Positions 1 through 5,109 of a stretch of 6,948 bases of DNA are shown piece by piece. The notes beneath the pieces are model-generated. The model did no database searches and had not been told where the DNA came from. It saw only the letters and a program-made list of their open reading frames with translations. This stretch comes from Actinomycetes bacterium. GTDB taxonomy: Bacteria > Actinomycetota > Actinomycetes > Actinomycetales > Beutenbergiaceae. The stretch lies in the NCBI GenBank assembly GCA_021793935.1, contig JAJYRV010000107.1:1-6948 (forward strand). The letters are read 5' to 3'. The position numbers were made by a program, and so were the translations under genes. How positions within the stretch are numbered: position 1 is the stretch's first letter; each line of letters starts with the position of its first letter.

Positions 1-1505
1 CGTTCAGGGCTGGGCGGTTCAGTGGCCGGGGCGGTTGGTGCGCTCCCTGGCACCTGCACACTCGGCCAACCGTCATTACCGGTCTTTTCTCGGTGGGCCT
101 GGGCAGCAGCCTGCCATGCCGCGGCCGCGGGTGCCGGCGCGGGCGCCTTCTCCGAACTCTCCCGCTCGTGGGGAGCGGGCGCGGGGCCAGAGGAAGCGTG
201 CGCAGGGGAGGCTGGCGCGCGCGGGTCGCGGGTTTCCGGTTTCGCAGAAGTGCTCTGGGGAGCGGGCGCGGCGGCGTTCGGGGCACCTGGCGCGGGCGCC
301 GCCCCCGTCGAGGGCGAGGGCCCGCCGGCTGGAGCGGTCGGGACCGGGGTAGCTCCCGATTTCACCCGATCCAAACGGACCGCGAGCGCCCGGACCCCTT
401 CCTCCGCGGCGGGGAGCAACAGACGCGCGCACAGGAGCTCCAGTTGCAGGCGGGGCGAGGTGGCACCGACCATTTGGTCCAACGCGTCGTGCACGAGGTC
501 CGCCGCCCGGGAACAGGTCGCGGCACCGAGGTGCTGGGCCTGGGTGCGCATCCGCTCCAGTTGGTCCGCGGCGACCTGGGGCAAGACGGCCTTCGCGCTC
601 TCCCCCGCGGCGAGGACGACGATGAGGTCGCGGAAGCGTTCGAGGAGATCCTCCGTGAACCGGCGGGGCGAGTGCCCCGAGGAGATGACCTGTTCGACGA
701 CCCCGAACAGGCCCGCGCCGTCGTGCGCTGCGAGCGCGGCGACGGCGTCATCGAGCAGGCCTTCCGGGGTGTACCCCAGGAGCGCAACGGCTCGTTCGTA
801 CCCCACCACGCCGTCGATCGCTCCGGCCATGAGCTGATCGAGAACGGAGAGACTATCGCGCACGGAACCGGCACCCGCGCGCACGACGAGGGGAATGACG
901 CCGTCCTCGATGCGAATATCTTCCGCCTGGGCGAGCTCGGTGAGGTAGGCGCTCAACCGCTCCGGCGGGACGAGACGGAACGGGTAGTGGTGCGTACGGG
1001 ACCGGATCGTGCCGATGACCTTCTCCGGCTCCGTCGTCGCGAACACGAATTTCACGTGTTCCGGTGGCTCTTCCACGAGTTTCAGCAGCGCGTTGAACCC
1101 TTGGGTGGTGACCATGTGCGCTTCGTCGATGATGAAGATCTTGTACCGATCACGAGCCGGGGCGAAGATTGCCCGCTCTCGAAGGTCCCGTGCGTCATCC
1201 ACACCCCCGTGGGAGGCGGCGTCCAACTCCACCACGTCGAGGGAACCGGGCCCGCCGCGGGCGAGATCGACGCAGGAGTCGCATTCTCCACACGGGCTGC
1301 CCGTGGGGCCCTGGGCGCAGTTGAGGCAGCGGGCGAAAATCCGCGCCGACGTCGTCTTCCCGCATCCCCGCGGACCTGAGAAAAGATAAGCGTGGTTGAT
1401 CCGGCCACTGTCGATTGCGGCGACGAGCGGTTCAGTCACATGCTCTTGGCCGATGACGTCGGCGAACGTATCCGGCCGGTATCGGCGGTACAGGGCAGTG
1501 TTCAC
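1..1505 (-). CDS. dnaX: DNA polymerase III subunit gamma/tau, 5' part (runs off the left edge)
   Basis: This is the AAA+ ATPase of the replicative clamp loader, which opens the beta clamp and tethers polymerase III cores in the cytoplasm. The visible 501 codons read without a stop to position 3. Seen: MNTALYRRYRP at the start, Walker A GPRGCGKTT (residues 44-52), a CX8CX2CX2C zinc site (Cys63, 72, 75, 78), Walker B IFIIDEAH (123-130) and SRTHHYPF (169-176). The last is the form I associate with actinobacterial DnaX in place of the usual SRC segment. The conserved core ends near residue 380. A Pro/Ala-rich linker (about 382-463) follows, then a segment starting WQAAAQAHREKTGNDGWP. The start is GTG at 1505, with AAGGTGG (1511-1517) five bases upstream; another in-frame GTG at 1514 lies inside that site. 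The C-terminus is outside the window, so gamma versus tau length cannot be judged. Confidence 0.96.
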   Translation of the reverse strand, partial: MNTALYRRYRPDTFADVIGQEHVTEPLVAAIDSGRINHAYLFSGPRGCGKTTSARIFARCLNCAQGPTGSPCGECDSCVDLARGGPGSLDVVELDAASHGGVDDARDLRERAIFAPARDRYKIFIIDEAHMVTTQGFNALLKLVEEPPEHVKFVFATTEPEKVIGTIRSRTHHYPFRLVPPERLSAYLTELAQAEDIRIEDGVIPLVVRAGAGSVRDSLSVLDQLMAGAIDGVVGYERAVALLGYTPEGLLDDAVAALAAHDGAGLFGVVEQVISSGHSPRRFTEDLLERFRDLIVVLAAGESAKAVLPQVAADQLERMRTQAQHLGAATCSRAADLVHDALDQMVGATSPRLQLELLCARLLLPAAEEGVRALAVRLDRVKSGATPVPTAPAGGPSPSTGAAPAPGAPNAAAPAPQSTSAKPETRDPRAPASPAHASSGPAPAPHERESSEKAPAPAPAAAAWQAAAQAHREKTGNDGWPSVQVPGSAPTAPATEPPSPE

Positions 1506-1566
1506 GGTTTCCACCTTGCCCACTCTAGGCCGAAGCGCTGACTTTCACCCAGCGAGTAGGGCACAG

Positions 1567-1596
1567 TTGTGAGTATCTCGATTCGTAGTTTTTGAT
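1567..1596 (+). promoter_or_regulatory. Candidate promoter for the methyltransferase-like gene
   Basis: The 113-bp gap between the divergent dnaX and methyltransferase starts must hold promoters for both. On the plus strand TTGTGA (1567-1572) and TTTGAT (1591-1596) are 18 bases apart, each matching the sigma-70-type consensus at four of six positions. This would start RNA near 1603, giving a leader of about 16 bases containing GGAGG. I found no convincing dnaX promoter in the gap. Confidence 0.3.
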
Positions 1597-1618
1597 GTGG
1601 AGGAAACGGAGGACGAAC

Positions 1619-2080
1619 GTGAACGATGACGCTCGTGCACGCGCTTTGGTCGCCGCGCAGTTCCTCGCCCTGGGTATGCTCGCGCTGCCGGAGCGTCGGT
1701 GCCGGCGCTCCGGACGGCGACGAGCGCTCGGGTGGGGGATCATCGTTGGTGGCGGAGTTCTCGCAGCGGCGGGGGCGGCGGCCCTGGGCCCCGACCTCCG
1801 CCCGCTTCCCCTTCCCCGGGCGGGGGCGACGTTGCGTAGTTCCGGCCCGTACTCCCAACTTCGCCACCCGATCTACGCCGGAATCTTCACGGCAGCGGTA
1901 GGGAGAACGATCGCGACCGGTGGGCGCCGGCACGCCCTGGCGACGGTTGGCCTCGGGGCGATCCTGAGCGCCAAGGCGAGACTTGAGGAGAAGCTGCTTG
2001 GCGACGTCGTCGATTATCCTGCGTACGAAGCAGCAGTGCCTCGATGGGGACTTGGCCGATCGGGACGTGGCCGGAAATGA
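1619..2080 (+). CDS. Isoprenylcysteine carboxyl methyltransferase (ICMT)-like membrane protein
   Basis: A 153-aa protein resembling the ICMT/PEMT group of integral-membrane SAM-dependent methyltransferases. Its C-terminal half carries their usual signature: GPYSQLRHPIYAG (residues 76-88, with the RHPxY core) followed by KARLEEKLL (119-127) and YEAAVPRWG (136-144). Hydrophobic segments lie at about 8-24, 37-57, 88-100 and 105-118. Bacterial members usually have no known substrate and none is evident here. The start chosen is GTG 1619, because GGAGG (1608-1612) sits six bases upstream; an in-frame ATG at 1595 has no ribosome site. It diverges from dnaX and converges on ffs, with its stop about 2-4 bases from the SRP RNA 3' end. 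It is short for the family and has an Arg-rich loop (residues 25-35). Confidence 0.78.
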   Translation: MNDDARARALVAAQFLALGMLALPERRCRRSGRRRALGWGIIVGGGVLAAAGAAALGPDLRPLPLPRAGATLRSSGPYSQLRHPIYAGIFTAAVGRTIATGGRRHALATVGLGAILSAKARLEEKLLGDVVDYPAYEAAVPRWGLGRSGRGRK

Positions 2081-2082
2081 GA

Positions 2083-2174
2083 GGGACCCCCCGCGCACCC
2101 GTCAGAGCCCACCTGCCCTTGCTGCCTTCCGGCCCTGGGGGAGTTCGGTGAGGTAACGCCACACGAGGGGTCGG
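2083..2174 (-). ncRNA. ffs: Signal recognition particle RNA, 4.5S type
   Basis: This is the small bacterial SRP RNA that pairs with Ffh to target membrane and secreted proteins. Read on the minus strand, it contains the conserved apical domain core GGGCCGGAAGGCAGCAA with its GGAA tetraloop (revcomp of about 2121-2137). The ends pair: GACCCC at the 5' end (2167-2172) with GGGGUC at the 3' end (2085-2090), and the stem continues inward with mostly G-C and G-U pairs. At about 90 nt it is the compact form without an Alu domain. The exact ends are estimated from the closing stem and the promoter position. In many actinobacteria ffs lies just upstream of dnaX in the same direction, as here, although a methyltransferase-like gene on the other strand intervenes. 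Confidence 0.94.
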
Positions 2175-2179
2175 TTGGT

Positions 2180-2207
2180 AGTCTACCTCGTTTGGCGCAC
2201 GTGCCAA
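2180..2207 (-). promoter_or_regulatory. Promoter of ffs
   Basis: On the minus strand TTGGCA (2202-2207) and TAGACT (2180-2185) are separated by 16 bases. The -10 box predicts a start near 2173, which agrees independently with the 5' end of the SRP RNA closing stem. This is the best sigma-70-type promoter in the window and fits a strongly expressed stable RNA. Confidence 0.75.
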
Positions 2208-2237
2208 TTCGGGGTGAATGACATCACGTCGGCTCGG

Positions 2238-2267
2238 TTCGGAATTTTTTAAATTATTGGCTATCCT
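2238..2267 (+). promoter_or_regulatory. Candidate promoter of tRNA-Ser(GGA)
   Basis: TATCCT (2262-2267) lies 11 bases before the tRNA 5' end, inside the most AT-rich patch of the window (about 2243-2258). A weak -35-like TTCGGA (2238-2243) is 18 bases upstream. RNA would start near 2274, leaving a short 5' leader for RNase P to remove. The -10 is plausible; the -35 is poor. Confidence 0.45.
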
Positions 2268-2278
2268 TCTAAACGCCT

Positions 2279-2366
2279 GGAGGATTCGCATAGTGGCCTA
2301 GTGCGCACGCTTGGAAAGCGTGTTGGGTGAAAGCCCTCGAGGGTTCGAATCCCTCATCCTCCGCCA
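2279..2366 (+). tRNA. tRNA-Ser (anticodon GGA)
   Basis: A complete 88-nt class II tRNA. The acceptor GGAGGAT (2279-2285) pairs with ATCCTCC (2356-2362), followed by discriminator G and an encoded CCA (2364-2366). The anticodon stem CACGC/GCGTG encloses loop TTGGAAA with anticodon GGA at 2313-2315, which reads UCC and UCU. The long variable arm typical of serine tRNAs and a T-arm GAGGG-TTCGAAT-CCCTC are present. Confidence 0.97.
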
Positions 2367-2371
2367 CTAGT

Positions 2372-2415
2372 GATGATCACCTCGCTTCGCGTCCGGCTGT
2401 AGCGGGGTGATCATC
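2372..2415. terminator. Long hairpin between tRNA-Ser(GGA) and the convergent operon end
   Basis: GATGATCACCTCGCT (2372-2386) and AGCGGGGTGATCATC (2401-2415) form a 15-bp stem with one G-U pair and a 14-nt loop. It starts six bases after the tRNA CCA on the plus strand, and 27 bases past the stop of the convergent amidotransferase gene on the minus strand. That placement fits a shared bidirectional terminator. There is no T-tract on either side, so it would be a U-less hairpin. Confidence 0.6.
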
Positions 2416-2442
2416 TAGCTTCGGGCCGGAAAGCGGCTCGGG

Positions 2443-3168
2443 TTACCGCTGGTAGCGGTCGACGAACGCCGCGAGGATCTCGTGTGCGGGATCGACCTCG
2501 ACGCTGCTGAGTTCTGCGAGCGTGTCCTCGGCCTCTTCCGGATCGATGTATCCGTGACCGAGGTAGGCGTAAACCCGGGCGGTGAGGACCTCAATATCGA
2601 GTTCGGGGTGGAACTGGGTCGCGTACACATTGCGACCGACGCGGAACATTTGGATCGGGCACGCATCCGAGCCTGCGAGCACGACGGCCCCGGCCGGGAC
2701 CGTCGAGAGTGCCTCCTTGTGCCCCACGTACGCCCGAAACTCGTGCGGGATCCCCTCCAGTAGGGGGTCAGCCGCCCCCTCCGGCGAGAGACGAATGGCG
2801 GGGGCGGAAACGGGCTCTGAATATTGCCCATCGACAACGGCACCGAGGTGAGTGCCGAGCACGCCGATCCCGAAACACGCTCCGAGGAATGGGAAGTCGA
2901 GCGCGAGCACCTGCGAGATGAGGCGGTCGAGGTCTGCTTCGATGCGCTGCTGCTCCGGCCCTTTGACCTCGTCGGACACGTTGAGGGGGCTCCCGCCGAG
3001 GATTATCCCCGAATAGAGCTCGAGGTCGAGATTCGGTAGAGGGGCGAGGTCGAGTCGGAAGAATTCCAGCTCCTCGTGGGTCAGCCCGGAGTAGCGCAGG
3101 AACGCACCATAATCCGCGAGGGCTACCTCATCTTCATCACGCGTGGTGATGAACAGGAATGGTTTCAC
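2443..3168 (-). CDS. Class I glutamine amidotransferase (GATase1), substrate unknown
   Basis: A 241-aa stand-alone class I glutaminase domain that would release ammonia from glutamine for a partner or attached acceptor. The catalytic triad is visible: nucleophile Cys98 in FLGACFGIGVLG (residues 94-105), with His187 and Glu189 in QFHPEL (185-190). SGIILGGSP (53-61) matches the early glycine-rich strand of the family. It resembles the GMP-synthase-like (COG0518-type) free amidotransferases, and no synthetase domain follows. The start is GTG 3168, with a weak purine-rich AGGAAGAG 10-17 bases upstream. It begins 15 bases after the DUF4190 gene and is probably last in the operon. A 6-bp hairpin ACCGCT-GGT-AGCGGT (2445-2459) spans its final codons next to the TAA stop. 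Confidence 0.88.
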   Translation of the reverse strand: MKPFLFITTRDEDEVALADYGAFLRYSGLTHEELEFFRLDLAPLPNLDLELYSGIILGGSPLNVSDEVKGPEQQRIEADLDRLISQVLALDFPFLGACFGIGVLGTHLGAVVDGQYSEPVSAPAIRLSPEGAADPLLEGIPHEFRAYVGHKEALSTVPAGAVVLAGSDACPIQMFRVGRNVYATQFHPELDIEVLTARVYAYLGHGYIDPEEAEDTLAELSSVEVDPAHEILAAFVDRYQR

Positions 3169-3183
3169 CGGACTCGTCTCTTC

Positions 3184-3507
3184 CTATGCCTGCGCAATCG
3201 CGATCGCGGAAAGGATGAAGAGGCCCCACACAGCCAGCGAGGCGTACCCGAGACCGAGCCCGCCGCGGGCGATGTGCAGACCGGTCCGGCTCCGATCGCG
3301 GATGGCGATGTGACCGCACACGACCGCGCCGAGGGAGAGCACTGGAATCAGAACGCCGATGATCCCCAACACGATGCTCGTCGTCGCAAGCGGGTTCTTC
3401 TCTGGCTTCGGTTGGGTGTACCCCGGGGTCGCGAACACCGTCTCTGGGCGGGCGGGCGATGCGGAGTAGGGCGAGAGGTAGGTTTCTGGCTCAACGGGTT
3501 GCCACAT
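3184..3507 (-). CDS. DUF4190-like two-helix membrane protein
   Basis: A 107-aa protein with a Pro/Tyr-rich N-terminus (residues 1-37), then a DUF4190-like core. The core is NPLATTSIVLGIIG (38-51) opening the first membrane helix (about 41-67, ending GHIAIRD), a short Arg-rich loop (RDRSRTG, 70-76), and a second helix at about 84-105. DUF4190 proteins are common in actinobacteria and have no established role. ATG 3507 is preferred because GAGGAG lies eight bases upstream, inside the end of the LytR_C gene. An overlapping GTG at 3516 would add three residues but would sit almost on that ribosome site. The gene is only a few bases from its upstream neighbour, so the two are probably translationally coupled. 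Confidence 0.85.
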   Translation of the reverse strand: MWQPVEPETYLSPYSASPARPETVFATPGYTQPKPEKNPLATTSIVLGIIGVLIPVLSLGAVVCGHIAIRDRSRTGLHIARGGLGLGYASLAVWGLFILSAIAIAQA

Positions 3508-3512
3508 CGCCC

Positions 3513-4181
3513 TCACTCCTCTTCCTCATCGGACGCCTCGCCCTCCGCCGGTTCCTCTTCGTCGGCCGCGTCCTCCTCCCCGGCCTCGGTCTCCGCAGGA
3601 ACACAACTGTCCGGGGCGGGTATCGGTTCATCGGGGGCAAGGAGGAGATCGCCCTCGCTGCGCACCTCCGAGAAGCCTGAACCCAGGACGATATCTACGA
3701 TCGGTTCTGTGCGGGTGTCAATGACGATCTGAGAATCGGGGATGAGGTCCGCGACGGTATAGCCGATGTCGAGATACTCCGGCCCCACGAGGACCTTCGC
3801 GCTTCCTAAATAAAGATCGCTCGCATTGTCGATGGCTTCGACGTTGACACCGAGTGCGGCGATCTCCTCCGCCGTGCGCGCCCCCAGACCGCTCGTCTCG
3901 GTCGAGTTCATCACGTTCACCGAAATCTCGCCAAGCGCCACTGCCGTCGCGCCCTCCGGCGGACAGGGTTGAGTCACGGCCGGTGGCTCTGTGGGTTCGG
4001 ATGACTTCACTTCCAGCTCGAACGGCGGCGGGACGATCTCCGCCCAGACCGCGCCCGCGAACAGTGCCGATCCGAGGAGCACCGCGGTGATCGACCCGAA
4101 GATGACTGTTTGCCGCTGCTGCATCCGTTTTCGCCGGGCGGCACGCGCGCGTGCCGCTTGCTGCGCGGGAGAGTCGTTCAC
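3513..4181 (-). CDS. LytR_C-domain envelope protein (VirR/Cei-like)
   Basis: A 222-aa single-pass membrane protein. Seen: a basic cytoplasmic N-terminus (RARAARRKR, residues 11-19), a membrane helix at about 26-47, a Pro-rich linker, a LytR_C-like domain at about 86-169 (VNVMNSTETSGLGART, 88-103, then VLGSGF, 165-170), and an acidic tail at 197-222 that is mostly Glu and Asp. It lacks the catalytic LytR-CpsA-Psr domain, so it resembles the accessory mycobacterial proteins VirR (Rv0431) and Cei (Rv2700), which affect cell-envelope integrity, rather than a wall-polymer ligase. The two cysteines (73, 193) lie outside the membrane on either side of the domain. Start GTG 4181 has an AAAGG about 9-10 bases upstream. 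The 3' end adjoins the DUF4190 gene. Confidence 0.85.
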   Translation of the reverse strand: MNDSPAQQAARARAARRKRMQQRQTVIFGSITAVLLGSALFAGAVWAEIVPPPFELEVKSSEPTEPPAVTQPCPPEGATAVALGEISVNVMNSTETSGLGARTAEEIAALGVNVEAIDNASDLYLGSAKVLVGPEYLDIGYTVADLIPDSQIVIDTRTEPIVDIVLGSGFSEVRSEGDLLLAPDEPIPAPDSCVPAETEAGEEDAADEEEPAEGEASDEEEE

Positions 4182-4216
4182 CGGGGGTGGCCTTTCGCAT
4201 GGTCGGACGAAACTAC

Positions 4217-4244
4217 AACATATTGTTCCCGACGAGTGGGGAAA
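4217..4244 (-). promoter_or_regulatory. Candidate internal promoter before the LytR_C gene
   Basis: In the 74-bp gap, the minus strand has TATGTT (4217-4222) preceded, 16 bases away, by TTTCCC (4239-4244). RNA would start near 4210, giving a leader of about 29 bases to GTG 4181. The -35 match is weak. Two small inverted repeats overlap the site: AACA-TAT-TGTT (4217-4227) and TTCCC-N8-GGGAA (4226-4243). Confidence 0.3.
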
Positions 4245-4255
4245 TTACCTAAACT

Positions 4256-4549
4256 TCACAGTTCTAATACGCGAGCGTGAAGGACATTACGCTGCGCAAG
4301 CGCCGCGCGGAGCGCGCGGTGCAGCCCGCTTTCGAGGTAGAGGACGCCCTCGAAGGAGACGACGTGAGCGAATAGATCCCCGTAAAAAGTCGAGTCTTCA
4401 GCGAGCAGGCTGCGCAAATCCAGGGTCGTCTGCGTAGTGACGAGCTGGTCGAGGCGGACTTGCCGGGGCGGGATATCGGCCCATTCACGCGGCGTGTGCC
4501 GACCGTGGTCAGGATAAGGACGCCCGTTACCAACTGCTTTGAAGATCAC
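4256..4549 (-). CDS. Conserved actinobacterial protein, Rv0430-like (often labelled VapB antitoxin)
   Basis: A 97-aa soluble protein. I recognise the pattern MIFK...GNGRPYPDHGR (residues 1-17), VRLDQLVTT (31-39), EDSTFYGDLFAHVV (51-64) and GLHRALRAAL (75-84) ending VLHARVLEL. This matches a conserved actinobacterial family found beside LytR_C genes; from memory, M. tuberculosis Rv0430 next to virR. Databases sometimes call it a VapB antitoxin, but no PIN-domain toxin is present here. The segment from VRLDQLV to GLHR resembles the ParB/sulfiredoxin fold, which is my inference. The start is GTG 4549, which has no Shine-Dalgarno of its own. Either it is coupled to the small ORF that ends on it, or RNA starts here from TACCAT (4558-4563). 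The function is unknown. Confidence 0.8.
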   Translation of the reverse strand: MIFKAVGNGRPYPDHGRHTPREWADIPPRQVRLDQLVTTQTTLDLRSLLAEDSTFYGDLFAHVVSFEGVLYLESGLHRALRAALAQRNVLHARVLEL

Positions 4550-4611
4550 ACTTCTAAATGGTAATCGCCGCCGCTTCTTATGGCATCCGACTCAGGTCTC
4601 ATCTCAGACAC
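4546..4611 (-). CDS. Candidate 21-codon small ORF overlapping the next gene (GTGA)
   Basis: Twenty-nine bases after the stop of the upstream membrane-protein gene, GTG 4611 opens a 21-codon frame beginning VSEMRPES and ending GGDYHLEV. Its TGA (4546-4548) overlaps the GTG start of the 97-aa gene in a GTGA arrangement typical of translational coupling. A very strong ribosome site lies seven bases before the start. Codon choice is poor for a high-GC host: AGA twice, ATA and TTA, with about half the third positions G or C. It may therefore be a regulatory leader peptide rather than a conserved protein, or the frame may be chance. ATG 4613 in another frame would give only four codons. Confidence 0.4.
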   Translation of the reverse strand: MSEMRPESDAIRSGGDYHLEV

Positions 4612-4616
4612 ATTTT

Positions 4617-4626
4617 CTCCTCCTTT
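4617..4626 (-). promoter_or_regulatory. Near-perfect Shine-Dalgarno in the leader of the 97-aa gene
   Basis: The minus strand reads AAAGGAGGAG, the best ribosome site in the window. It is 60-70 bases too far upstream to serve GTG 4549 directly. It has ideal spacing to GTG 4611 (seven bases after GGAGG) or ATG 4613 (five bases). It is the main evidence that something short is translated here. Confidence 0.6.
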
Positions 4627-4639
4627 CGGACGGCTCCGG

Positions 4640-4996
4640 CTACCCGTTCCCGCTCACCGAGTCGTCGTCGCGATTGTTGGCCGGATCGGGCACGTCGGCG
4701 ACGAACAGGATCTCGACCCCGAGCACGATCGCGCACAGGACGCTGATCGTGCCAGGGGTCGCGAGCAGCACGAGGTGGACGACGCCGGTGGGGCTCTCGG
4801 TGAAGACGAACACCCACCCGGCCGCGAGTGAGACCGCCGCGGAAATGCCTCCGATCCGCGAGGTGTACTCGAAGAGCAGTTCGTGCCACAGGCCTCGATC
4901 GGTATCTCGGGAGCGAATATCGATGGCGAAGAACACGAGGATCACAGCGAGAAACGAGATGAACCCGATCATCTCTTCAGCAGCTAAGATACGCAT
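4640..4996 (-). CDS. Small membrane protein with three predicted helices, unknown function
   Basis: A 118-aa protein I do not recognise. Hydrophobic segments lie at about residues 8-26, 48-66 and 72-100. A charged loop (DIRSRDTDRGLWHELLFEY, 26-44) separates the first two, and the tail is short and acidic (DVPDPANNRDDDSVSGNG). The start is ATG 4996; ATG at codon 9 is an alternative that would cut into the first helix. There is no Shine-Dalgarno before ATG 4996, but TAACGT (5003-5008) lies six bases upstream, the spacing of a -10 box for a leaderless mRNA. Codon 4 is the rare TTA. It diverges from the six-helix gene at 5110 and is probably first in the minus-strand operon. Confidence 0.7.
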   Translation of the reverse strand: MRILAAEEMIGFISFLAVILVFFAIDIRSRDTDRGLWHELLFEYTSRIGGISAAVSLAAGWVFVFTESPTGVVHLVLLATPGTISVLCAIVLGVEILFVADVPDPANNRDDDSVSGNG

Positions 4997-5002
4997 GCGC
5001 CT

Positions 5003-5008
5003 ACGTTA
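5003..5008 (-). promoter_or_regulatory. Candidate -10 box of a leaderless transcript
   Basis: TAACGT on the minus strand ends six bases before ATG 4996, so RNA would start at or next to the A of the start codon. No convincing -35 was found, which is common for actinobacterial promoters. It would drive the operon from 4996 leftward. Confidence 0.4.
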
Positions 5009-5109
5009 GCGAGACAGCCCGCGCCTCTCCCGCGAGCAGTGCCGATAGGCTGGGCCGTAGCCATTGCCCGGGCCAATCGCCTCATTGTTGAGCAAGGACT
5101 TTCATAACC

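Noticed and set aside
93..1379. 428-codon plus-strand frame opposite dnaX
   Set aside because: It mirrors dnaX codon for codon in a GC-rich gene, is Arg/Gly-rich, has no family motif and no ribosome site. The minus strand carries every DnaX motif.
1..1505. Programmed frameshift in dnaX as in E. coli
   Set aside because: I saw no A AAA AAG type slippery heptamer in the visible part, and the 3' portion is outside the window.
1887..2291. Minus-strand frame covering the ffs region
   Set aside because: It reads across the SRP RNA and its promoter; the RNA evidence is far stronger.
2279..2366. Integration (att) site at a tRNA-Ser 3' end
   Set aside because: I see no integrase and no second copy of either tRNA 3' end in the window.
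4256..4549. Toxin-antitoxin module suggested by the VapB label
   Set aside because: No PIN-domain or other toxin gene lies on either side; the neighbours are envelope genes.
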